Counted from the stretch's first letter, positions 18,810 to 29,423 are shown. The stretch is DNA of 64,000 bases from Serratia marcescens (GCF_006715005.1 NZ_VFMJ01000001.1:3100001-3164000), one strand, 5' to 3'. A program made the numbers and translations. Notes: generated by a model not told the origin, from the letters alone.

Positions 18810-19532
18810 ATGCTGAGCCTGAGGTCGGTCAATCAATTTTACGGGCAGAACCACACCCTGTGGGACATCAACCTGGAGCTGCCGCGCGGACAGTGTACCG
18901 TGCTGCTTGGGCGCAACGGCGTGGGCAAGACCACGCTGGTCAACTGCATCATGGGGCATGTGCCGGTGGTGAGCGGCAGCATGACCTGGCTGCCGGCGGA
19001 TCAGCCGCCGCAAAACCTGCTGCTGCAGCCGATGGAACGCCGCGCCGCGCTGGGCATCAGCCACGTGCCCCAGGGGCGGCAACTTTTCTCACAGCTGAGC
19101 GTAGAAGAGAATCTCCAGGTAGCGCAAATGGCCGGGCGCGGTGCCCCTCGCCGCATTCCGCCGCTGATCTACAGCCTGTTCCCCCATTTGCGCCAGATGC
19201 GCGCTCGCCGCGCCGGCGATCTGTGCGTGGGCGCCCAACGCCAGCTGGCGATTGGTCGGGCGCTGGCTCAGGAACCGGCGCTGCTGATCCTCGACGAACC
19301 GACCTCGGGCGTGCCCCCTTCAATCGCCGCCGATATCGGCAACGTGATCCGCAGGCTCAACGATGAATTGGGCATGACCATTTTATTGGTGGAGCATCAG
19401 CTGCCGTTCGTGCGCCGGGTGGCGGATCGTTTCTGTCTGTTAGACAGGGGGCGCACGGTGGCGCACGGCGCGCTGGCGCAGCTGGATGAGGCGCTGATCG
19501 GCGCCGGGCTGGCAGGGCAAGAAGAAGGATGA
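18810..19532 (+). CDS. orphan UrtE/LivF-like ABC ATPase with altered signature motif
   Basis: A 240-residue branched-chain amino acid/urea-type importer ATPase, closest by eye to UrtE (motifs NQFYGQNHTL, LGRNGVGKTT, ISHVPQGRQLFSQLSVEENL, IYSLFPHL). Walker A and Walker B (LLILDEPTSG) are intact. The signature that should read LSGGQQ is LCVGAQ, losing the Ser and the first Gly. No permease or binding-protein gene (urtABCD) is adjacent, so it is an orphan. A strong ribosome binding site (AGGAGA, 7 bases) precedes the ATG. The sigma54/NtrC-type promoter upstream is what one expects for a nitrogen-scavenging transporter. It may be the remnant of a deleted urt operon, or may serve another transporter. 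Confidence 0.8.
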   Translation: MLSLRSVNQFYGQNHTLWDINLELPRGQCTVLLGRNGVGKTTLVNCIMGHVPVVSGSMTWLPADQPPQNLLLQPMERRAALGISHVPQGRQLFSQLSVEENLQVAQMAGRGAPRRIPPLIYSLFPHLRQMRARRAGDLCVGAQRQLAIGRALAQEPALLILDEPTSGVPPSIAADIGNVIRRLNDELGMTILLVEHQLPFVRRVADRFCLLDRGRTVAHGALAQLDEALIGAGLAGQEEG

Positions 19533-19552
19533 GGGAGAGAAGCCCCCCTCAT
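19529..19552. terminator. hairpin between urtE-like gene and bioD
   Basis: The arms ATGAGGG / CCCTCAT enclose a 10-base loop between two convergent genes and overlap the urtE-like stop. There is no strong T-run on either side. Confidence 0.5.
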
Positions 19553-19559
19553 TGAGCGT

Positions 19560-20234
19560 TTATAGCAGGCTGATGTCCAGATACTCCCCCAACGGCGCCC
19601 GTTCGGCCTGCGGCAGATGCGGGATTTCGCCCAGCAGCGGCGCAGGCAGCATGCGCCGCAGCGTGGCCAGGTATTCCTGATGCCGCCGCCCCGGCGGCGT
19701 CACGTCGTTGGCGATCCAACCGGCCAGCGTCAACCCCGCCTGTTGCACCGCCTGTGTCGTCAGCACTGCGTGGTTGATGCAACCCAGTTTGATGCCCACC
19801 ACCAGGATCACCGGCAGTTGCTCCTGCTGCACCCAGTCGGCGAAGGTGTACTGCGCCGACAGCGGGGTAAACCACCCGCCGGCGCCCTCGACCAGCACCC
19901 AGTCGGCGCGCTGCTCCAGCCGGCGCAGGCCGTCGGACAGCTGCGCCGCGTCGATCGGCCGGCCTTCATCGGCGCTGACGATATGCGGCGAGGTCGGTTC
20001 GGCAAAAACGTAAGGGTTCACTTCGTCGTAATGAAGCGCCACGCCGCTGTTGGCCTGCAGCGCCAGCGCGTCGCCGTTGCGCAGCCCCTCGGCGGTCATC
20101 TCGCTGCCGGAGGCCACCGGCTTATAGCCGGCGCTGCAGTAGCCCGCCCGGTTGGCGGCCTGCAGCAAGGCGCTGCTGGCGACGGTCTTCCCCACTTCGG
20201 TGTCGGTGCCGGTCACGAACCAACGTTTAATCAC
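19560..20234 (-). CDS. bioD: dethiobiotin synthetase BioD
   Basis: A 224-residue ATP-dependent carboxylase that closes the ureido ring of dethiobiotin from DAPA and CO2. It has the P-loop GTDTEVGKT near the N-terminus, KPVASGSE, and the VEGAGGWFTPL motif. Last gene of the bioBFCD operon; it overlaps bioC by 8 bases. Confidence 0.97.
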   Translation of the reverse strand: MIKRWFVTGTDTEVGKTVASSALLQAANRAGYCSAGYKPVASGSEMTAEGLRNGDALALQANSGVALHYDEVNPYVFAEPTSPHIVSADEGRPIDAAQLSDGLRRLEQRADWVLVEGAGGWFTPLSAQYTFADWVQQEQLPVILVVGIKLGCINHAVLTTQAVQQAGLTLAGWIANDVTPPGRRHQEYLATLRRMLPAPLLGEIPHLPQAERAPLGEYLDISLL

Positions 20235-20994
20235 GATAAATCACTCCATAAACCAGATGATAGCTGAGCGGGAACTGCCCCTGCCGGCACGGGTAAGCCG
20301 CCTGCAGCGCGGCGAGACGGCCGCGCGACATCAGGCCGCCCTCGCGCCCCTGATGCAGGTGCGTGGCCCCGATGCCCTTGAGCGAACGCATCAGCGTCAT
20401 CACGTCCGGGTAGTTCAGGGTGCGCAGCTCCGTGACCAGCTCGTGCCGATAGTCAGCACAGGCGGCGCGGATCTGCGCCAGCGGCAGGAAAGCGTTCACA
20501 TGGCGCTCGCCATCCACCTGTTGCCAGGTGTCCCCCAGTTCCTGCAGCGATCCCGCCGCCAGCGTGGAAAACAGGATCGCGCCGCCGGGGCGGGTCACGC
20601 GATACAGCTCCGCCAGCGCAGCGGGTAGATCGCTGCACCACTGCACCACCAGGCTGCTGAAACAGATGTCCATCGCCGCATCGGGCAGCGGCACCTGTTC
20701 GATATCGCCCAGCAGATAATGGTGCGCCGCCTGCCGTTGACGGGCGACGTCCAGCATGCCCGGCGCCAGATCGAGCGCGGTCACCTGCTTGCCGCGCTCG
20801 CGCCACAGGCGGCTGAAATAACCGGTGCCACAGCCGGCGTCCAGCAGCCGTTCGCCCGGATGGGCACTCCCCATCCCCAGTAAGCGCTCGCCAACGTCAC
20901 GCTGCAGCGCGGCGGCGGCGTCGTAGCTGCCGGCGGCGCGGCTGAAGGCCGAAGCGACCGCCTGTTTGTTCACCGCGTCATTGGCTGACGTCAT
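20227..20994 (-). CDS. bioC: malonyl-ACP O-methyltransferase BioC
   Basis: A 255-residue SAM-dependent methyltransferase that methylates malonyl-ACP to disguise it for pimelate synthesis. The motif I sequence [15 protein letters not shown] and [13 protein letters not shown] are present. It overlaps bioF (by 17 bases) and bioD, as in a compact operon. Confidence 0.96.
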   Translation of the reverse strand: MTSANDAVNKQAVASAFSRAAGSYDAAAALQRDVGERLLGMGSAHPGERLLDAGCGTGYFSRLWRERGKQVTALDLAPGMLDVARQRQAAHHYLLGDIEQVPLPDAAMDICFSSLVVQWCSDLPAALAELYRVTRPGGAILFSTLAAGSLQELGDTWQQVDGERHVNAFLPLAQIRAACADYRHELVTELRTLNYPDVMTLMRSLKGIGATHLHQGREGGLMSRGRLAALQAAYPCRQGQFPLSYHLVYGVIYRD

Positions 20995-22132
20995 GCAATA
21001 CCTCCAGCAGGCGATCGATGTCCTGCGGCTGATGCGCCGCCGTCAGGGTGATGCGCAGCCGCGCGCCGCCCGGCGGCACCGTCGGCGGGCGGATGGCGCT
21101 CACCCACATTCCGCACTCGCGCAGACGGGTCGCCAGATCGAGCGCGCGCTGATTGTCCCCCACCAGCAGCGGCTGGATGGCGGTGTCGGAATCCGTCAGG
21201 GTCAGCGCCAGCGGCGCCGCGCCCTGACGGAAACGCCGAATGTTGTCCTGCAGCCGGGCACGCAGTTCATCGCCCTCTCGAATGCAGGCCAGCGCCGCCT
21301 GCAGCGCGCAGGCTTGCGCCGGCGGCATTGCGGTGCTGTAGATTAGATGGCGGGCGAACTGCAGCAGATACTCGGCGGTCGCCTCATCGCACAGCACTGC
21401 CGCGCCGCTGACGCCGAACGCCTTGCCGAAGGTCGCCACCAGCAGTTCAGGGTGCACGCCCTGCTGCCAGCAGCTGCCTCGGCCTTGCTCACCGCGCACG
21501 CCGACGCCGTGGGCATCGTCCACCATCAGCCAGGCGCCCGCCGCGCGGGTTAAGCGATGCAGCTCCGCCAACGGTGCGCCGTCGCCGTCCATGCTGAACA
21601 CCCCTTCGGTCACCGCCAGCCGCTGCCCGTCGCAGGGTTTGGCCAGCAGATCCGCCAGCGCCTGCGGCTGATTGTGCTGGAAGCGGCGCAGCTCGGCCGG
21701 CGATTGCGCCGCCGCCTCCAGCAGCGAGGCGTGGCTGAGGCGATCGGCCAAAATGCGATCGCCTTTCTGCATTAACGCCGCCAGCACCGCCTGGTTGGCG
21801 GCATAGCCGGAGATGAACAGCAGCGCGCGCGGATAGCCGAGCCACGCCGCCAGTTGCTCCTCCAGCGCCTGATGCGCCGCGCTAAAGCCGGTAACGTGGC
21901 CCGACCCGCCGCTGCCGACGCCGTAACGCTGCGCGCCCTGCTGCCAGGCGGCGATCACCCGCGCATCCTGGCTCAGCCCCAGGTAGTCGTTGCCCGAGAA
22001 GTTCAGGTAGAGACGATCGCCGAGCCGGATCTGGCGGCCGTTGCCGCCCTCGGTGGTCTGTCGCCGACGGTAGGCGGCGTTGAGGCGCCGCTCTGCCAGC
22101 GCCTGCTCGATGCGTTGTTGCCAGCTCATCAC
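20978..22132 (-). CDS. bioF: 8-amino-7-oxononanoate synthase BioF
   Basis: A 384-residue PLP enzyme that condenses pimeloyl-ACP and L-alanine. It has SGNDYLGLS near residue 50, [10 protein letters not shown], the aspartate motif VDDAHGVGV, and the PLP-binding lysine in ATFGKAFGV. It overlaps bioB by 4 bases. Confidence 0.97.
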   Translation of the reverse strand: MMSWQQRIEQALAERRLNAAYRRRQTTEGGNGRQIRLGDRLYLNFSGNDYLGLSQDARVIAAWQQGAQRYGVGSGGSGHVTGFSAAHQALEEQLAAWLGYPRALLFISGYAANQAVLAALMQKGDRILADRLSHASLLEAAAQSPAELRRFQHNQPQALADLLAKPCDGQRLAVTEGVFSMDGDGAPLAELHRLTRAAGAWLMVDDAHGVGVRGEQGRGSCWQQGVHPELLVATFGKAFGVSGAAVLCDEATAEYLLQFARHLIYSTAMPPAQACALQAALACIREGDELRARLQDNIRRFRQGAAPLALTLTDSDTAIQPLLVGDNQRALDLATRLRECGMWVSAIRPPTVPPGGARLRITLTAAHQPQDIDRLLEVLHDVSQ

Positions 22133-23166
22133 AGCGCCGCGTTGTAAAACTCGGCGGTATCGGCGTTCAGCAGCTGCTTAGCCAGCACCTGCTGTTGCTG
22201 GTTGTCGCCGTGTTCGGTGGCGGTCTGCTGCGGGTTCAGCCCCAGCTTGCGGAACAGTTGCAGATCCTTGTCTTCTTCCGGGTTCGGCGTGGTCAGCAGC
22301 TTGCAACCGTAGAAGATCGAGTTGGCGCCGGCCATAAAGCACATCGCCTGTGTCTGTTCGTTCATCTGTTCACGGCCGGCGGAAAGGCGGACATAAGAGG
22401 ACGGCATCATGATGCGCGCCACCGCGATAGTGCGGATGAAATCGAACGGATCGACGTCGTCGTTGTCCGCCAGCGGCGTGCCTTTCACCTTCACCAACAT
22501 GTTGATCGGCACGCTTTCCGGCGGTTTCGGCAGGTTGGCCAGCTGCACCAGCAGCCCGGCGCGGTCGCGCACCGTTTCCCCCAGCCCGACGATGCCGCCG
22601 GAGCACACTTTGATGCCAGCGTCGCGCACCTTGTCGAGCGTATCCAGGCGTTCCTGGTAGCTGCGGGTAGTGATGATGCTGCCGTAGAACTCCGGCGAGG
22701 TGTCGAGGTTATGGTTGTAATAATCCAGCCCGGCCTCCGCCAGCCGTTCGGCCTGAGTGCCGTCCAGCGTGCCCAGCGTCATGCAGGTTTCCATGCCCAT
22801 CGCTTTCACGCCCTGCACCATCTGCTGCAGATAAGGCATATCGCGCTCGTGCGGGTTCTTCCACGCCGCACCCATGCAAAAACGGGTCGAACCGTTCGCC
22901 TTGGCCTTGCGCGCCGATTCCAGCACCTGCTCGACCTGCATCAGCCGCTCCGACTCCAGGCCGGTCTTGTAGCGTGAGCTCTGCGGGCAGTATTTACAGT
23001 CTTCCGGGCAAGCGCCGGTCTTGATCGACAGCAGCGTGCTGACCTGCACCTGACGCGGGTCGAAGTGCTGGCGGTGTACGGTTTGCGCTTCGAACAGCAG
23101 TTCCAGCAGCGGTTTATCAAACAGGGCCTGGGCTTGCCCTACTGTCCAGTGAATGCGGTCGGCCAT
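22129..23166 (-). CDS. bioB: biotin synthase BioB
   Basis: A 345-residue radical SAM enzyme that inserts sulfur into dethiobiotin. It has the cluster motif [10 protein letters not shown], the second-cluster ligands ([16 protein letters not shown]) and the conserved Arg in [11 protein letters not shown]. The start MADRIHW at 23166 is spaced 8 bases from GGAGA; the Met one codon earlier is too close and an upstream Met at 23229 lies inside the operator. First gene of bioBFCD, divergent from bioA. Confidence 0.97.
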   Translation of the reverse strand: MADRIHWTVGQAQALFDKPLLELLFEAQTVHRQHFDPRQVQVSTLLSIKTGACPEDCKYCPQSSRYKTGLESERLMQVEQVLESARKAKANGSTRFCMGAAWKNPHERDMPYLQQMVQGVKAMGMETCMTLGTLDGTQAERLAEAGLDYYNHNLDTSPEFYGSIITTRSYQERLDTLDKVRDAGIKVCSGGIVGLGETVRDRAGLLVQLANLPKPPESVPINMLVKVKGTPLADNDDVDPFDFIRTIAVARIMMPSSYVRLSAGREQMNEQTQAMCFMAGANSIFYGCKLLTTPNPEEDKDLQLFRKLGLNPQQTATEHGDNQQQQVLAKQLLNADTAEFYNAAL

Positions 23167-23218
23167 CATGGCGTCTCCAAAACGAAAAAGTGTCGCCAGT
23201 TTAAATATTGTGGATATA

Positions 23219-23252
23219 CTGTCAACCAATCTTAATTCAATTTGGTTTACAA
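23219..23252. promoter_or_regulatory. BirA operator between bioB and bioA
   Basis: An inverted repeat with arms CTGTCAACC and GGTTTACAA and a 16-base spacer. It matches the BirA site (TTGTAAACC-N14-16-GGTTTACAA) and lies across the divergent bioA/bioB promoters. It ends only 2 bases before the bioA start codon, so biotinoyl-AMP-bound BirA would block both directions. Confidence 0.9.
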
Positions 23253-23254
23253 GT

Positions 23255-24529
23255 ATGTCTGTGACCGCTTCCGACCTGGCGTTTGACCAACGCCATATCT
23301 GGCACCCCTATACCTCCATGAGCCGCCCGTTACCCTGTTACCCGATCGAATCGGCCAGCGGCGTCGAACTGCAGCTGGCGGACGGCCGGCGCCTGGTGGA
23401 CGGCATGTCCTCCTGGTGGGCGGCGATCCACGGTTACAACCATCCGCGCCTGAATCAGGCCGCCAGCCAGCAGCTGGAGAAGATGTCACACGTGATGTTC
23501 GGCGGTATTACCCATCCGGCCGCTATCTCGTTGTGCCGTCGGCTGGTGGAGATGACGCCGGAAGCGCTGCAGTGCGTGTTCCTGGCGGACTCCGGTTCGG
23601 TGGCGGTAGAAGTGTCGTTGAAGATGGCGCTGCAGTACTGGCAGGCGCGCGGCGAGCGCCGGCAGCGCATCCTGACGCTGCGCCACGGCTATCACGGCGA
23701 TACCTTCGGCGCGATGTCGGTCTGCGATCCGGACAACTCGATGCATAGCCTCTATCAGGGCTATCTGGCGCCGCACCTGTTCGCCACCGCGCCGCAGTGC
23801 CGCTTCGACGAAGAATGGCGTGAAGAAGATATTGCACCGTTCGCTGCGCTGCTGGAGCAGCACGCCGGTGAAGTGGCGGCGGTGATCGTGGAACCGGTGG
23901 TGCAAGGCGCCGGCGGCATGCGCATCTACCATCCGACCTACCTCAAGCGGGTGCGCGAGCTGTGCGATCGCCATCGGGTGCTGCTGATCGCCGACGAGAT
24001 CGCCACCGGCTTCGGCCGCACCGGCAAGCTGTTCGCCTGCGAGCACGCGCAGGTGGTGCCGGACATTCTCTGCCTCGGCAAAGCGCTGACCGGCGGTTAC
24101 ATGACCCTGTCCGCCACCCTGACCACCCGCCACGTGGCGGAGACCATCAGCAACGGCGCGGCCGGCTGCTTTATGCACGGCCCGACCTTTATGGGCAATC
24201 CGCTGGCCTGCGCGGTGGCGGACGCCAGCATGGCGCTGCTGGCGGAAAATCGCTGGCAGGCGCAGGTGAGCGCCATCGAAACCCAGCTGAAACAGGAACT
24301 GCTGCCGCTCGCGGCGCTGCCGAAGGTGGCGGACGTGCGGGTGCTGGGGGCGATTGGGGTGGTGGAGATGCGCGAACCGGTGGATGTCGCCGAGCTGCAG
24401 CGCGGGTTCGTCGAGCGCGGGGTATGGATCCGGCCGTTCGGCAAGCTGATTTACCTGATGCCGCCTTACATCATCGAAACGGAACAGCTCAGCCGCCTGA
24501 CCGCCGCCGTGGCCGCCGCCGCGCGTTAA
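23255..24529 (+). CDS. bioA: adenosylmethionine-8-amino-7-oxononanoate aminotransferase BioA
   Basis: A 424-residue class III aminotransferase that uses SAM as amino donor to make DAPA. It has [39 protein letters not shown], the PLP-binding [11 protein letters not shown], and the catalytic Lys in [10 protein letters not shown]. The start [10 protein letters not shown] fits family length; the frame is open further upstream but that part lies inside bioB and the operator. Confidence 0.97.
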   Translation: MSVTASDLAFDQRHIWHPYTSMSRPLPCYPIESASGVELQLADGRRLVDGMSSWWAAIHGYNHPRLNQAASQQLEKMSHVMFGGITHPAAISLCRRLVEMTPEALQCVFLADSGSVAVEVSLKMALQYWQARGERRQRILTLRHGYHGDTFGAMSVCDPDNSMHSLYQGYLAPHLFATAPQCRFDEEWREEDIAPFAALLEQHAGEVAAVIVEPVVQGAGGMRIYHPTYLKRVRELCDRHRVLLIADEIATGFGRTGKLFACEHAQVVPDILCLGKALTGGYMTLSATLTTRHVAETISNGAAGCFMHGPTFMGNPLACAVADASMALLAENRWQAQVSAIETQLKQELLPLAALPKVADVRVLGAIGVVEMREPVDVAELQRGFVERGVWIRPFGKLIYLMPPYIIETEQLSRLTAAVAAAAR

Positions 24530-24533
24530 TGCC

Positions 24534-24935
24534 TTACCAATGCTGGTCCAGATAACGGGCCAGCAACCCCAGGCACAGCAGCCAGAGTAAAATGATCATC
24601 GCCGCCGCCATGCGGCCGGTGGGGTTGTCGACGCGTTTTTGCGCCTTCTCGCGCAGCTCGGCCATCAGCGGCTTGGGGATCAGTCGCACCGCCAGCATGA
24701 TGCCCAGCGGCACGATGATCACGTCATCCAGATAGCCCAGCACCGGAATGAAATCCGGGATCAGATCGATCGGCGAGATCGCATAGCCGGCCACCAGCAG
24801 CGCGATCAGTTTGGCGTACCACGGGGTGCGCTTATCACGTGCGGCCAGCCACAGCGCGTAAATATCGCGCTTGATGCTTTTGGCCCAACGGCGCAGCCAG
24901 CCGAACCACGGCGTGCGTTTTTTCAGTGAGATCAT
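24534..24935 (-). CDS. DUF1232 (YkvA-like) inner-membrane protein
   Basis: A 133-residue protein with a charged N-terminus (residues 1-40). A hydrophobic DUF1232 core follows, with the hallmark YAISPIDLIPDFIPVLGYLDDVIIVPLGI at ~50-80, and a C-terminal membrane helix at ~110-127. The function is unknown; the family often sits beside membrane transport or stress genes. It is convergent with bioA, with only 4 bases between the stops. Confidence 0.85.
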   Translation of the reverse strand: MISLKKRTPWFGWLRRWAKSIKRDIYALWLAARDKRTPWYAKLIALLVAGYAISPIDLIPDFIPVLGYLDDVIIVPLGIMLAVRLIPKPLMAELREKAQKRVDNPTGRMAAAMIILLWLLCLGLLARYLDQHW

Positions 24936-25091
24936 GGTGGCGTTGTTTGGCTATCCGGCGGTCTGTAGGGAGGAAGATGCGGCCATGGTAACCGATCCGC
25001 GCCGCCGTTGGCGAATGGCAATCCCGCTTGTATTGTCACGGCGAAACGATCTAGCTTAAGGGTCCGCGTTTATCGACAACTGGGAGTCACT

Positions 25092-25574
25092 ATGGCTTTT
25101 CGTTTGTACAGCAACGATCTGCAGGACGGCGGCAAGCTGCCGCAGGCGCAGGTCTTCAACGGCATGGGCTACCACGGCGATAACCTGTCGCCGCACCTGG
25201 CCTGGGACGGCGTGCCGGCCGGCACCAAGAGCTTCGTAATCGCCGTTTACGATCCCGATGCCCCAACCGGCTCCGGCTGGTGGCACTGGGTGGTGGCCAA
25301 TATTCCCGCCGACGTGCGCGAGCTGCCGCAGGGCGCGGGCTCCGGCAAAGCCCCGCTGCCCGCCGGCGCACTGCAGACCCGCACCGATTTTGGCTCGGCC
25401 GGCTACGGCGGCGCGGCGCCGCCAGAGGGCGAGAGCCACCGCTACCAGTTCACCGTGCATGCGCTGGACGTGGAGCGTATCGAAGTGGATGAGGGATCCA
25501 GCGGCGCGCTGGTGGGCTTCAACGTCCACTTCCACAGCCTCGGCAGCGCCACGCTGACGGTGACGTTCAACTGA
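25092..25574 (+). CDS. ybhB: PEBP/Raf kinase inhibitor-like protein YbhB
   Basis: A 160-residue cytoplasmic protein of the phosphatidylethanolamine-binding family. It has the ligand-pocket motifs VYDPDAPTGSGWWHWVVANIP and a conserved His in FNVHFHSLG... near the end. No signal peptide. The start MAFRLYSNDL follows GGAGT; the open frame upstream is not conserved. It keeps its E. coli position between bioA and pgl. The physiological ligand is unknown. Confidence 0.93.
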   Translation: MAFRLYSNDLQDGGKLPQAQVFNGMGYHGDNLSPHLAWDGVPAGTKSFVIAVYDPDAPTGSGWWHWVVANIPADVRELPQGAGSGKAPLPAGALQTRTDFGSAGYGGAAPPEGESHRYQFTVHALDVERIEVDEGSSGALVGFNVHFHSLGSATLTVTFN

Positions 25575-25585
25575 TCCGCCGCCAA

Positions 25586-25619
25586 TAAAAAAGCGCGGTT
25601 CAACCGAACCGCGCTTTTT
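25586..25619. terminator. bidirectional terminator between ybhB and pgl
   Basis: The arms AAAGCGCGGTTC / GAACCGCGCTTT form a 12-base perfect stem with A-run and T-run on the two sides, serving the convergent genes. Confidence 0.93.
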
Positions 25620-25641
25620 CCATACTCGTCTGACCGCCGAA

Positions 25642-26637
25642 TTACTTCGCCAGCACGCTCACCCACATCGGGCCTTTGCCCACCGGATAACGCGCCAGCG
25701 TGGTCAGCTCGCCACTGGCCTGGTCAATTTCATACACCGCGATGTGATCGGACTTCTGACCGGACGAAATCACGAAGCGGCCGCTGTGATCGATATTGAA
25801 ACCGCGCGGCTGCGTTTCGGTCGGGTGATAGCCGACCACGCTCAGCGTGCCGCCGTCTTCGGAAACGCTGAAAATGGTCAGAATGCTGGCGGTGCGATCG
25901 CTGGTGTACAGGAAACGGCCGTTCGGCGTGATATGAATGTCCGCCGCCCAGCGGGTGCCGTCGAAGTCGACCGGCATGATGTCCAGCGTCTGCGTCACGG
26001 TGTATTTGCCGCCGTTTTCCGAGATAGCCAGCACGTCCACCGTACCGTCCAGCTCATTGACGCAGTAGGCGAACTTGTCGTTGTGGTGGAACGCCATATG
26101 GCGCGGCCCGGCGCCGGCGGCGGTCGCCACCGCTTCCTGCGCGTGTGGCGTCAGCTGGCCCGCCAGGCTCAGGTTGAACAGGCGGATGCGGTCTTCTTTC
26201 AGGCAAGGCACCAGCACCAGCTGGTTGGTCGGATCGATGTTCGCCGAGTGCGGCGCGGTCAGGCCGTCAATCTGCTGAATAGGCGCCGTCACCACGCCGT
26301 CGTGGCCGATCGGGCTGATGCTGGCGCAGTTGCCGCTGTAGGAGGCGGAGAACAGGTAACGCCCCTGCAAATCGGTGGAAATATGGGTCGGGCTGCCCGG
26401 CAGCGGCGCCATGCCGGCCTGCTGCAGCGTGCCGTCCGCCTCGATGCGGTAGCTGACGATGCCGAACGCCGGACGTACGCCGACGTACAGGTGGGTCTTG
26501 TCCGGATGAAGGGTCATCGGCTGCACCTGGCCCGGCACGTCAACGGTTTGCAGCAGCGCCAGCGCGCCGGCGTCGTCCAACTGCCAGACGTGGATCTGCT
26601 GGCTCTCCGGGCTGGCGACATAAACGATTTGCTTCAT
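25642..26637 (-). CDS. pgl: 6-phosphogluconolactonase Pgl
   Basis: A 331-residue seven-bladed beta-propeller lactonase (YbhE type) of the pentose phosphate pathway that hydrolyses 6-phosphogluconolactone. It has [18 protein letters not shown] at the start and the conserved [12 protein letters not shown] and [11 protein letters not shown] blade segments. The length equals E. coli Pgl. The start has AGGAGA 7 bases upstream. Single gene. Confidence 0.96.
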   Translation of the reverse strand: MKQIVYVASPESQQIHVWQLDDAGALALLQTVDVPGQVQPMTLHPDKTHLYVGVRPAFGIVSYRIEADGTLQQAGMAPLPGSPTHISTDLQGRYLFSASYSGNCASISPIGHDGVVTAPIQQIDGLTAPHSANIDPTNQLVLVPCLKEDRIRLFNLSLAGQLTPHAQEAVATAAGAGPRHMAFHHNDKFAYCVNELDGTVDVLAISENGGKYTVTQTLDIMPVDFDGTRWAADIHITPNGRFLYTSDRTASILTIFSVSEDGGTLSVVGYHPTETQPRGFNIDHSGRFVISSGQKSDHIAVYEIDQASGELTTLARYPVGKGPMWVSVLAK

Positions 26638-26815
26638 GTGTTCTCCTTGCAAAGGGTAAAAGAGGAACCGGTTTCAGGCCGTTCGATTGCTCCTAGCTTA
26701 CCGCACATCCGTCGCATGGCAACCCTGCTTAGCACCGGAAGCTCACGCGGTTTTCTCCATTGGCTATCCGGTGTACCATCGGATTAATTTTATGGCTAAC
26801 GATAACGAGAACCCT

Positions 26816-27634
26816 ATGAGCTACCGCGTCATCGCCCTCGATCTTGACGGCACCCTGCTGGACAATCAAAAACGCATCTTACCGCAGTCGCTGGACGCGC
26901 TGGCGCAGGCGCGCGCCGCCGGCGTCCAGGTGGTGGTGGTCACCGGCCGCCATCACGTCGCCATCCATCCGTTCTACCAGGCGCTGCAAATAGACACGCC
27001 GGCCATCTGCTGTAACGGCACCTACCTGTATGATTTTCAGCAGAAAAAGGTGCTGGCCGCCGACCCATTGGCGAAGGAGCAGGCCAAGCTGGTACTGCAG
27101 ATGCTCAAACAGACCGACATTCACGGACTGATGTACGTTGACGACGCCATGCTGTATCAGGAACCGAGCGGCCACGTGACCCGCTCGCTGGCCTGGGCCG
27201 AAACTCTGCCGGCGGCGCAGCGCCCGACGCTGCTGCAGGTCGGCAGCCTGGCACAGGCGGCCGACGACGCGCAGGCCATCTGGAAATTCGCCACCTCGCA
27301 CGCCGATACCCTGGCGCTGCGCGAGTTTGCCGACACGGTGGAGAAAGAGCTGGGGTTGGCGTGCGAATGGTCCTGGCACGATCAGGTGGATATCGCCAAA
27401 GGCGGCAACAGCAAAGGCAAGCGCCTGCGCCAATGGGTGGAGTCGCAGGGGCTGAGCATGGATCAGGTGGTGGCATTCGGCGATAACTACAACGATATCA
27501 GCATGCTGGAAGCGGTCGGTTTGGGCGTGGCGATGGGCAACGCCGATGACGCGATCAAGGAACGCGCCGATCTGGTGATCGCCGATAACCTGCAGCCGGG
27601 CATCGCCGAGGTGATCCGCACCCGCGTACTCTAG
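26816..27634 (+). CDS. ybhA: pyridoxal phosphate phosphatase / HAD hydrolase YbhA
   Basis: A 272-residue Cof-type HAD phosphatase. It has the nucleophile motif ALDLDGTLLDN (residues 7-17), VVTGRHH, the Lys in AKGGNSKGKRL and the acidic motif VVAFGDNYNDISML. E. coli YbhA dephosphorylates PLP and also fructose bisphosphate and erythrose-4-P. The start at 26816 matches E. coli length; an ATG at 26792 is in frame but lacks a ribosome binding site. Confidence 0.94.
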   Translation: MSYRVIALDLDGTLLDNQKRILPQSLDALAQARAAGVQVVVVTGRHHVAIHPFYQALQIDTPAICCNGTYLYDFQQKKVLAADPLAKEQAKLVLQMLKQTDIHGLMYVDDAMLYQEPSGHVTRSLAWAETLPAAQRPTLLQVGSLAQAADDAQAIWKFATSHADTLALREFADTVEKELGLACEWSWHDQVDIAKGGNSKGKRLRQWVESQGLSMDQVVAFGDNYNDISMLEAVGLGVAMGNADDAIKERADLVIADNLQPGIAEVIRTRVL

Positions 27635-27641
27635 CTTTTTC

Positions 27642-27660
27642 GCCCTCCCGCCGGGAGGGC
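27642..27660. terminator. GC hairpin between ybhA and modC
   Basis: The arms GCCCTCCC / GGGAGGGC enclose a 3-base loop between the convergent ybhA and modC stops. Neither side has a long U-run, so termination strength is uncertain. Confidence 0.55.
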
Positions 27661-27665
27661 CTGTC

Positions 27666-28733
27666 TTAGCGGCTCTCGCGGCTGATCGACACGCTCTTCA
27701 CCTGCGCGTACAGCCACTGCCCAGGGCGGATCGCCAGTTCATCGCGCGCCCACGGCGTGATCCGCGCCCACAGCACGTGTTCCCCGACCGCCAGCTTCAC
27801 TTCCACCTGCCCGTCCACGTCCAGACACTCGCTCACCTTGGCCGGCAACACGTTGCGAATGCTGCTGTTGACCGGCGGCTGCAGCACCAGCGAGACGTCG
27901 GCGGCATTGATGCGAATGCGCAGCTGGGTGCCCAGTTCGGCGTCGATGCCGCTGACCCACAGCCGCTGATCGCCAAGCGCCAGCGCGGTCATGGCATAGC
28001 GTTGATGATGCTCAATCACGCTGACGCGCAGCACGCTGCTCTGATCTTCACGCTGCAGCCAAGGCCGCAGCGCGCTGCTGGCCCAGACGGCTTCCAGCCC
28101 GCCGAACGCGCGCACCTCGCCGCGATCCAGCACCATCACCTGCTCGGCCAGGCGCAGGATCTCGTCCAGGCTATGGCTGACGTAGAGGATAGGGATGTTG
28201 ACGTCCTGCGCCAACCGCTCCAGATACGGCAGCAGCTCGCGTTTGCGCGGCAGATCGAGCGAGGCCAGCGGCTCGTCCATCAGCAGCAGTTCCGGCGCGG
28301 TCAGCAGCGCGCGGCCGATCGCCACCCGCTGTTTTTCACCGCCGGAGAGCGTCAGCGGCAGCCGATTAAGCAGCGGCCCGATGCCCAGCAGCTCGACAAT
28401 GGTATTGAACTGCGCGCGCATGCCGGCCGCCATGCCGTACTGCAGGTTACCGCGCACCCGATAATGCGGGAACAGCCGCGCATCCTGAAACACGTAGCCG
28501 ATGCGGCGCTTTTCCGGCGGCAGGCAAAGGCCCGCGGCAGTATCCACCAGCGTGCGGCCATTGAGCGCAATGCGCCCCTGCTGCAAACGGGTCAGGCCGC
28601 CGATGGCGTTGATCAGGGAGGTTTTGCCCGCGCCGGACAGGCCGAAAATCGCGGTGATGCCCTGCGCCGGCAAATCGGCGCGGACGTTGAGATTGAGGTC
28701 GCCCAGCTGCTGCGAGAAGTCCAGCTCCAGCAT
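27666..28733 (-). CDS. modC: molybdate ABC transporter ATP-binding protein ModC
   Basis: A 355-residue ATPase of the high-affinity molybdate importer. The N-terminal ABC domain has Walker [10 protein letters not shown], signature [16 protein letters not shown] and Walker [13 protein letters not shown]. The C-terminal ~90 residues form a Mop/TOBE molybdate-binding domain ([15 protein letters not shown]... [13 protein letters not shown]). It starts immediately after the modB stop. Confidence 0.97.
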   Translation of the reverse strand: MLELDFSQQLGDLNLNVRADLPAQGITAIFGLSGAGKTSLINAIGGLTRLQQGRIALNGRTLVDTAAGLCLPPEKRRIGYVFQDARLFPHYRVRGNLQYGMAAGMRAQFNTIVELLGIGPLLNRLPLTLSGGEKQRVAIGRALLTAPELLLMDEPLASLDLPRKRELLPYLERLAQDVNIPILYVSHSLDEILRLAEQVMVLDRGEVRAFGGLEAVWASSALRPWLQREDQSSVLRVSVIEHHQRYAMTALALGDQRLWVSGIDAELGTQLRIRINAADVSLVLQPPVNSSIRNVLPAKVSECLDVDGQVEVKLAVGEHVLWARITPWARDELAIRPGQWLYAQVKSVSISRESR

Positions 28734-29423
28734 TTACACCCCCATCCGTTTGCGGCCCCAGCGGGCCAGCCATTCGGACACCATCAGCGAAGCCAGCGAC
28801 AGCACGATGGCGATCACGCACAGACGCGCGGCGGCGGCCTCCGCCCCCGGCGTTTCAATCAGCGTATACATCGCCAGCGGAATGGTGCGGGTTTCACCGG
28901 GAATGTTGGAGACGAAGGTGATGGTGGCGCCGAACTCCCCCAGCGAACGGGCAAAGGCCAGCACCACGCCGACAATGACGCCGGGCAGCGACAGCGGCAG
29001 CGTGATGGTGAAAAACACCCGCCACGGGTTGGCGCCCAGCGTGCGTGCCGCCAGCTCCAGCCGAGTGTCCACCGCCTCCAGCGCCAGCCGGATAGCGCGC
29101 ACCATCAGCGGAAACGCCACCACCGCCGACGCCAGCGCGGCGCCGCGCCAGCTAAAGCTGAAGCTGAAGCCGAACCAGTCGTACAGCCACTCGCCGATGA
29201 CGCCGCGCCGCCCCATGGCGATCAGCAGCAAATAGCCTACCACCACCGGCGGCAGCACCAGCGGCAGGTGAATGACGCCATCCAGCAGCGCCTTGCCGGG
29301 AAAACGGCAACGCACCAGCACCCAAGCCATCAAAATGCCGAACGGCAGGCTGCAGACCACCGCCAAACCGGAGACTTTCAGGCTCAGCTCAACCGCCTGC
29401 CACTCGTACTCACTCAGAATCAT
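28734..29423 (-). CDS. modB: molybdate ABC transporter permease ModB
   Basis: A 229-residue inner-membrane permease with about five to six helices. It has the coupling EAA-like motif EAVDTRLELAARTLGANPWRVFFTITLPLSLPG (residues ~133-165). It overlaps modA by 4 bases. Confidence 0.97.
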   Translation of the reverse strand: MILSEYEWQAVELSLKVSGLAVVCSLPFGILMAWVLVRCRFPGKALLDGVIHLPLVLPPVVVGYLLLIAMGRRGVIGEWLYDWFGFSFSFSWRGAALASAVVAFPLMVRAIRLALEAVDTRLELAARTLGANPWRVFFTITLPLSLPGVIVGVVLAFARSLGEFGATITFVSNIPGETRTIPLAMYTLIETPGAEAAAARLCVIAIVLSLASLMVSEWLARWGRKRMGV

